Below, one piece after another: positions 60,191-64,000 of a stretch of 64,000 nt of DNA (positions within the stretch are counted from its first letter, which is position 1; every line of letters starts with the position of its first letter). A model generated the notes under the pieces. The model saw nothing but the letters and a program-made list of their open reading frames with translations. It ran no database searches and was not told the origin of the DNA. Made by a program: the position numbers and the translations under genes. Source of the DNA: Gautieria morchelliformis (taxonomy: Eukaryota; Basidiomycota; Agaricomycetes; Gomphales; Gomphaceae); assembly GCA_015179125.1 (NCBI GenBank), contig WHVA01000170.1, forward strand, positions 143,387 to 207,386. The letters are read 5' to 3'.

Positions 60191-61459
60191 CTAATCCTCC
60201 CTCATCGTTTCCCCCTCACCTTCGTTCTCCGCTTCCGGACCCTCTTCTGCATGACCTATCTCCACGTTCGTCAATTCGGTCTCCACCCTCGTTTCCGCCC
60301 TTTGGCTCGTACCCGCTTCCGCCTCGTTCTCCTGCTCCTGCATGCGCACCTCCATGCGATCCCGGAGCAAGTCGTTCCGCCACCGGAATTCCCGCTTGAA
60401 CTGTTCCAAAACCGTCGACATGACGGTCATTTGGTTTTGGAACGACAACAGCTGTTGTTCCTGGACCACTGCCATCTCCACAAGGAGGTTCCGGATCCCG
60501 CGTTGGGTTTTCCGGATGCCCCTCAAGGAATCGGCGATATGGAACAAAGGAGATACCATGGAGAAGCGGTTGAGCACCACTGTCTCCGAGTTCCCGGTCA
60601 CCGGAAATCCTTCCGCGGCCTTCTTTCCGCTCAGTCCCGGTTTCAACTTGGGGGTTTCAGGCCCCTTGGTCTCGACCCTGCGCCTTTTCCTTTCCACCCT
60701 CGCGGCACAACCGTCAATGACACAGCGCCTCTTCTTGTCCCGACATTGGTCGCAGGAAGTTTCCCGCGAATTCTTGGACCACACGCAGTCCCGCCCCTTG
60801 GTTTCGCATGGGTCGCACGGGGCTTTCTCTTCTTCATCATCATCCCTAGTTTTCCGTTTCCTCGAAGCAGGATTCTCTGGCCCCACCCAACTCCCGCAAC
60901 TCCAGTATCCGCATCATCTTCTCTTTCCGAGCTTTTTGGAACTCGTCCGCCCTCCGTTTCCACTCTGCAACGATGTTAGGCATGGGAGCACCCTCTTTCT
61001 GCTTTCCCTTGCCCTCTGGAGTCGGCGTACCTTCCGCACCGCTTTCCGCTTCCGACTCCCCCTCGGATTCTACGGCTCTCTGGAAGTTTTTCCCTGAGCT
61101 CCGGAACACCACACAAGACATTTCCGACTCACCCGGGATTTCCCTGCCTTTTCCGCCGCGGCCTTGTCCTCCGGAGCCTTTTTGGCCGCGTCCCGTTTCT
61201 GCTGTTCTTTGCGGACACGTGACTCCTCCTCGCGACATTTACGGTCACGCTCCTCCTTCTCTTTCCGCTCCTCCTTCTCTTTCCGCTCCTGTTCCTGACG
61301 CTCTTTCTCCTTGCGCTCCTCCTCCAGACGCTCCCTCTCTTTCCGCGCGGCTTCCTCGGCCTTGCGCTTTTCGGCCAGTTCTTTCTGCGCAAGCATGTCA
61401 GCAAAATGTTGCTTCATCTCAGCGCTGGTCATTTTGGAGAAGTCGACTGGAGTGCTCAT
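60191..61459 (-). CDS. Antisense gene in chromovirus: Zn2Cys6-spaced, coiled-coil protein
   Basis: Minus-strand gene, ATG at 61457-61459. Exon 1, 61459-61133: MSTPVDFSKMTSAEMKQHFA and a long Glu/Lys/Arg coiled coil. An intron of 53 bp (61132-61080, donor GTGAGT, acceptor CCAG) joins exon 2 from 61079 (RAVESEGESEAESGAEGTPT; IVAEWKRRADEFQKARKEKM). Near 60,880, in a G-rich run, one base step is needed to reach the last frame. That frame has CDPCETKGRDC, ten residues, then CDQCRDKKRRC (60722-60817). The spacing C-x2-C-x6-C-x10-C-x2-C-x6-C is that of fungal Zn(II)2Cys6 DNA-binding domains. A helix (TVMSTVLEQFKREFRWRNDL) and an acidic tail follow, with the stop at 60191. A role in element regulation or targeting is inference only. 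Confidence 0.6.
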
Positions 61460-61581
61460 GGTGGATCAGAAAGAAGACACGTCTTGTTTCCCGCCTATCT
61501 TTCGAACTCCGACGTGTTTGTTCACAGGTCACGTGATTCCGACTTGTGGTCTCGCGGGGCTCGACCTTAGAAGGGAGATAC

Positions 61582-62258
61582 TGTTACGACCGTTCATTTC
61601 TGACTTCCGACCCTCAGTTCCGCCACAACTTTCCGCCCCTCCGACATTTCCGCAACACATTCCGCCCCTCCGATATTTCCGACATTCCACCCCTTGTACA
61701 TTTTCCTTGTTCTTTCGACTCTATTACTCGGACCCACCGGACCCACCTCAGCGTCCATCAAGACCATATATCCGGTCACCCTTGTAGTTCGTTGTCAGAT
61801 ATGTTTTCCTGACCCCTTGTTCTTTGCCATTGTTTTACCTTACCCTGAACCCCCCTTGTAGTCCCATTGTTCCCAAGAGTAAGTTCCCACGCATTGTCTA
61901 CTCGACTTCCGCTTCCTCCGGAATTTGCTTAGTACCATATCATTACCTGTTGTCTCAGCTCTTTGTATAAAAGCCTGTCATGTATCTCTCTCTCTCTGCA
62001 ATCGGATAATCGCCTTCAATACTTGATTTCCTTCGCTCCATCGCCTGTTCTTAGCACAACGAGTGTAACAATATCTCAGTCTCTCCGCCTTCCGCCTCAG
62101 TTCCGACTCAAGTTCCGACCAAACCTTTGGTTCAGTACTTTCCGCCTTCCGACTCAATTCCGAAATACTTAGGACGATAGTTCATTGGGGGCGCAACCTA
62201 TAAGTTGAAGCCGCTGTCCTTTCCAGTTCCGACTTAGCGGAAATCTCGATACGTAACA
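61582..62258 (+). repeat. 3' LTR of the chromovirus (677 bp)
   Basis: Same ends as the 5' LTR. It is 16 bp shorter with scattered substitutions. TATAAAA is at 61966-61972. A purine-rich run (AGAAGGGAGATAC) precedes it. Confidence 0.9.
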
Positions 62259-62385
62259 AGGTTGCGCGGTAGGAGAAATAAACCGGTCATGACACGTTGA
62301 TCCGTCAACATCCACAACGTGAGTAACAGCCCCGAGACAGGGGGCCGCAGACATTCTCCATGCTCCAATAGACCAGGGGCACTGG

Positions 62386-63948
62386 ATGATCGTGGGATGG
62401 GAGGACGCCCTCGCCATCGTCCACCCGGATGATGGCGCAATGTGCGCGGACTACGCCGCGCACTTAAGGGCCGCAACAGGCACCCGCAAGGTCAAGTTGC
62501 GGGACGAAGACATCGGTGAGGCGGTCGATGCAGCCTGGGGATGGCTCCCAAGGGGCATCGTGCGTGATGCGTGAGAAGAGCCCCTCCGGGACATCCACAA
62601 CCTTAAAAAAGAGGTCAAGGAGTTGGAACGCGCGGTCGAAGACCGCGATGACGTGCGCGCAACCGAGCACACCAGGATCAAGGAACTGGAGCAACAGCTA
62701 AGCGCAGCGCAGCTCCAGGTTACCCTGGCCCATGTTGCCTCAAAAAGGCCGCGACATGACCCGGCTACGGACCCAGTGGCCGGGCCATCATCACTTCGCG
62801 CGATGGTGCCTCTTCCGGTGCGCACAACATCGGGACTAGCATCCCGATTGTCGGTGCCGACCCCGACAACGACAACGACGGAAGGGCATAGCGCACCTTC
62901 TGACTCTGCGTACGACGTCCCAGATGGATGGGAGTCAGACTCGTCCATCTGGAAGACATACGACCCGGAAAGGGCACAGCGGCTGGCAGAGCAGCCAAAG
63001 AAAAAGCGCAAGAAAGTGCGTGGCACCCCCAACACCGTCAATGGGCTAGCCATTGCGAGGGAAAGCGCGATTAGTGCTTACCTAGCGGCGTCATTGTCAC
63101 ACACTGTCAACGACCTCGCCCTTCAACGGCGGATAGTGCAGGTCGAGGCCCAGTACATCGGGCCTGGCGTGGCCCTGCCTCCACCAGCGGGGACAGTTCA
63201 CCCTCCCTACCCGGGGGAGGGGACGCTCATCCCACTCGGAGATCCACCGATCTCCGAGACGGGCCTCCTACCACGGCCGGTAGGAAAGGCCCAACAGCGT
63301 TGTACTCAATGGTACGATATCTGCCCGCTCGACAACCCACGCTTCGTCGAACTCATAGCGCAGCCAAAAGAAACGCCACAGATCGCGCATATGCGCGAGA
63401 TGATCGGCTGATTCAAACGCATTGAGTGTGAACAACGCGCTTGAAATCCCAAAAGGGATTGTCTCGTGATAGCGGGCGGTACCCTGCCCGATATCGTGGC
63501 CAATCTGAAGGGTTGGATACACAACCCTGAAGGAATCCCATCCGCCATCCGTGACAACGCGGATGGCACCTTCAACCTAGACGACATGGACGTCTGGATG
63601 TGGTTGAAGGCCCTTGCCCCCTGGGTCAAAGGGGTTGCATCACCTCTCAGGCAAGGCTACTCGACCTATTCGGTCGACAGACCAATGGTCGAGCTTCGTC
63701 GATGCCAGGGAAGTGCTGACGCCTCAGAGCACCACCCTGCGGCTCTCCATCACGGGCCCATTCCCTGTGCAGGGCCGAGCCGGCCCAACATCCCCCTCGC
63801 CGAGATCACGAGATGGTTGGCCGCTACGCGGGGGTCACTCGTGAGCGAGTGGCACGCATTGAACATTATGTTCAACGCAGCATCACTGGCGTGGCATTCA
63901 GTGCCACCACCGCGAGGGCCACAAAGGTCATTGAGACCAGCCATGTGA
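62386..63948 (+). pseudogene. Decayed coiled-coil reading frame of unknown type
   Basis: One frame is open from 62386 to 63948 except for TGA codons at 62572, 63409 and 63442. It reads WEDALAIVHPDDGAMCADYA, then a coiled coil (LKKEVKELERAVEDRDDVR; KELEQQLSAAQLQVT). A Ser/Thr/Pro hinge, a basic PKKKRKKVRG run (possible nuclear signal), and a Gly/Pro-rich part (PPAGTVHPPYPGEGTLIPLG; QWYDICPLDNPRFVELIAQP) follow. Then come IAGGTLPDIVANLKGWIHNP and LDDMDVWMWLKALAPWVKG. No family is recognised. The architecture (coil, basic patch, C-terminal ordered part) and its place next to retroelements suggest an ORF1/Gag-like protein of another transposon. It could equally be a host gene that has decayed. 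Confidence 0.5.
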
Positions 63949-64000
63949 GGGCCACGGTGCCGCGACCCCTCACTCACGCTCAGCTCAACCAAGAGCTGGC

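Larger units (their letters stand above)
53542..62258 (+). mobile_element. Gypsy chromovirus carrying an antisense gene
   Basis: LTRs are at 53542-54234 and 61582-62258. The order is Gag, protease, RT, RNase H, integrase with a C-terminal chromodomain, and then, on the opposite strand, a separate gene. Gag and RT have several frameshifts. The flanks (TGAGG left, AGGTT right) do not form a 5-bp duplication, so the two ends may come from different insertions. Confidence 0.88.

Noticed and set aside
60251-61787. Plus-strand frames of up to 251 codons opposite the antisense gene
   Set aside because: They are Pro/Ser/Arg-rich mirror translations of the coiled-coil gene and have no motif. The minus strand has the intron and the cysteine cluster.

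Overview
The window is nuclear DNA of a filamentous basidiomycete, most likely an agaricomycete of polypore type. Genes are split by introns of about 45-65 bp with fungal GT(A/G)(A/C)G donors. The protein families are typical of mushroom-forming fungi (DUF6533-like membrane protein, OTT_1508-like deaminase, tyrosine-kinase-like kinase). LTR retrotransposons, a Mutator-like (MULE) element and smaller repeats occupy roughly half the sequence. No species can be named from sequence alone, and all family names rest on motifs read by eye.

Layout. 1-0.9 kb: 5' end of a Ty1/copia element on the minus strand, running off the left edge. 0.9-11.4 kb: gene-poor, with a Cys-rich minus-strand gene, a 61-bp palindrome, a 1.1-kb solo-LTR-like element and a 968-bp terminal-inverted-repeat element. 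11.4-19.4 kb: host genes, namely a C2H2 zinc finger protein, a 12-exon Ca2+/calmodulin-dependent protein kinase, an Ldb17/Dip1/SPIN90-type actin regulator and a kelch-like protein. 19.4-22 kb: no supported gene. 22-31.3 kb: a proline-rich unknown protein, a predicted deaminase, a cyclase-family hydrolase, a 3-hydroxyisobutyrate-dehydrogenase-like enzyme and a TKL kinase. 31.4-37.2 kb: a MULE with perfect 37-bp inverted repeats and a 9-bp target duplication, coding for a Ulp1-type protease-like region followed by a SWIM-type transposase. 37.4-40.9 kb: a seven-exon carboxymuconolactone decarboxylase and a multi-pass membrane protein gene.

40.9-62.3 kb is a nested retrotransposon pile whose order can be read from target-site duplications. 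A truncated gypsy element (A) abuts a second truncated gypsy element (B). A copia element (44708-52308, TSD GCGGA) sits in the pol gene of B. Inside the copia element are a 1.27-kb solo LTR (TSD TACAC), a gypsy solo LTR (TSD AAAGG) and an inverted copia solo LTR (TSD GTATA). Next to B lies a chromodomain gypsy element (53542-62258). It carries an antisense gene, with a spliceable intron and a Zn2Cys6-spaced cysteine cluster, between pol and the 3' LTR. The right end (62.4-63.95 kb) is a decayed coiled-coil reading frame of unknown type.

The host genes look intact. The retroelement frames are decayed mostly by TGA stops, many readable as CGA to TGA, which suggests CpG methylation and deamination. 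The most unusual items are the antisense Zn2Cys6-like gene, the MULE coding for a Ulp1-like protease with its putative catalytic tetrad, and the two GC-AG introns and 12-bp micro-exon in host enzyme genes.
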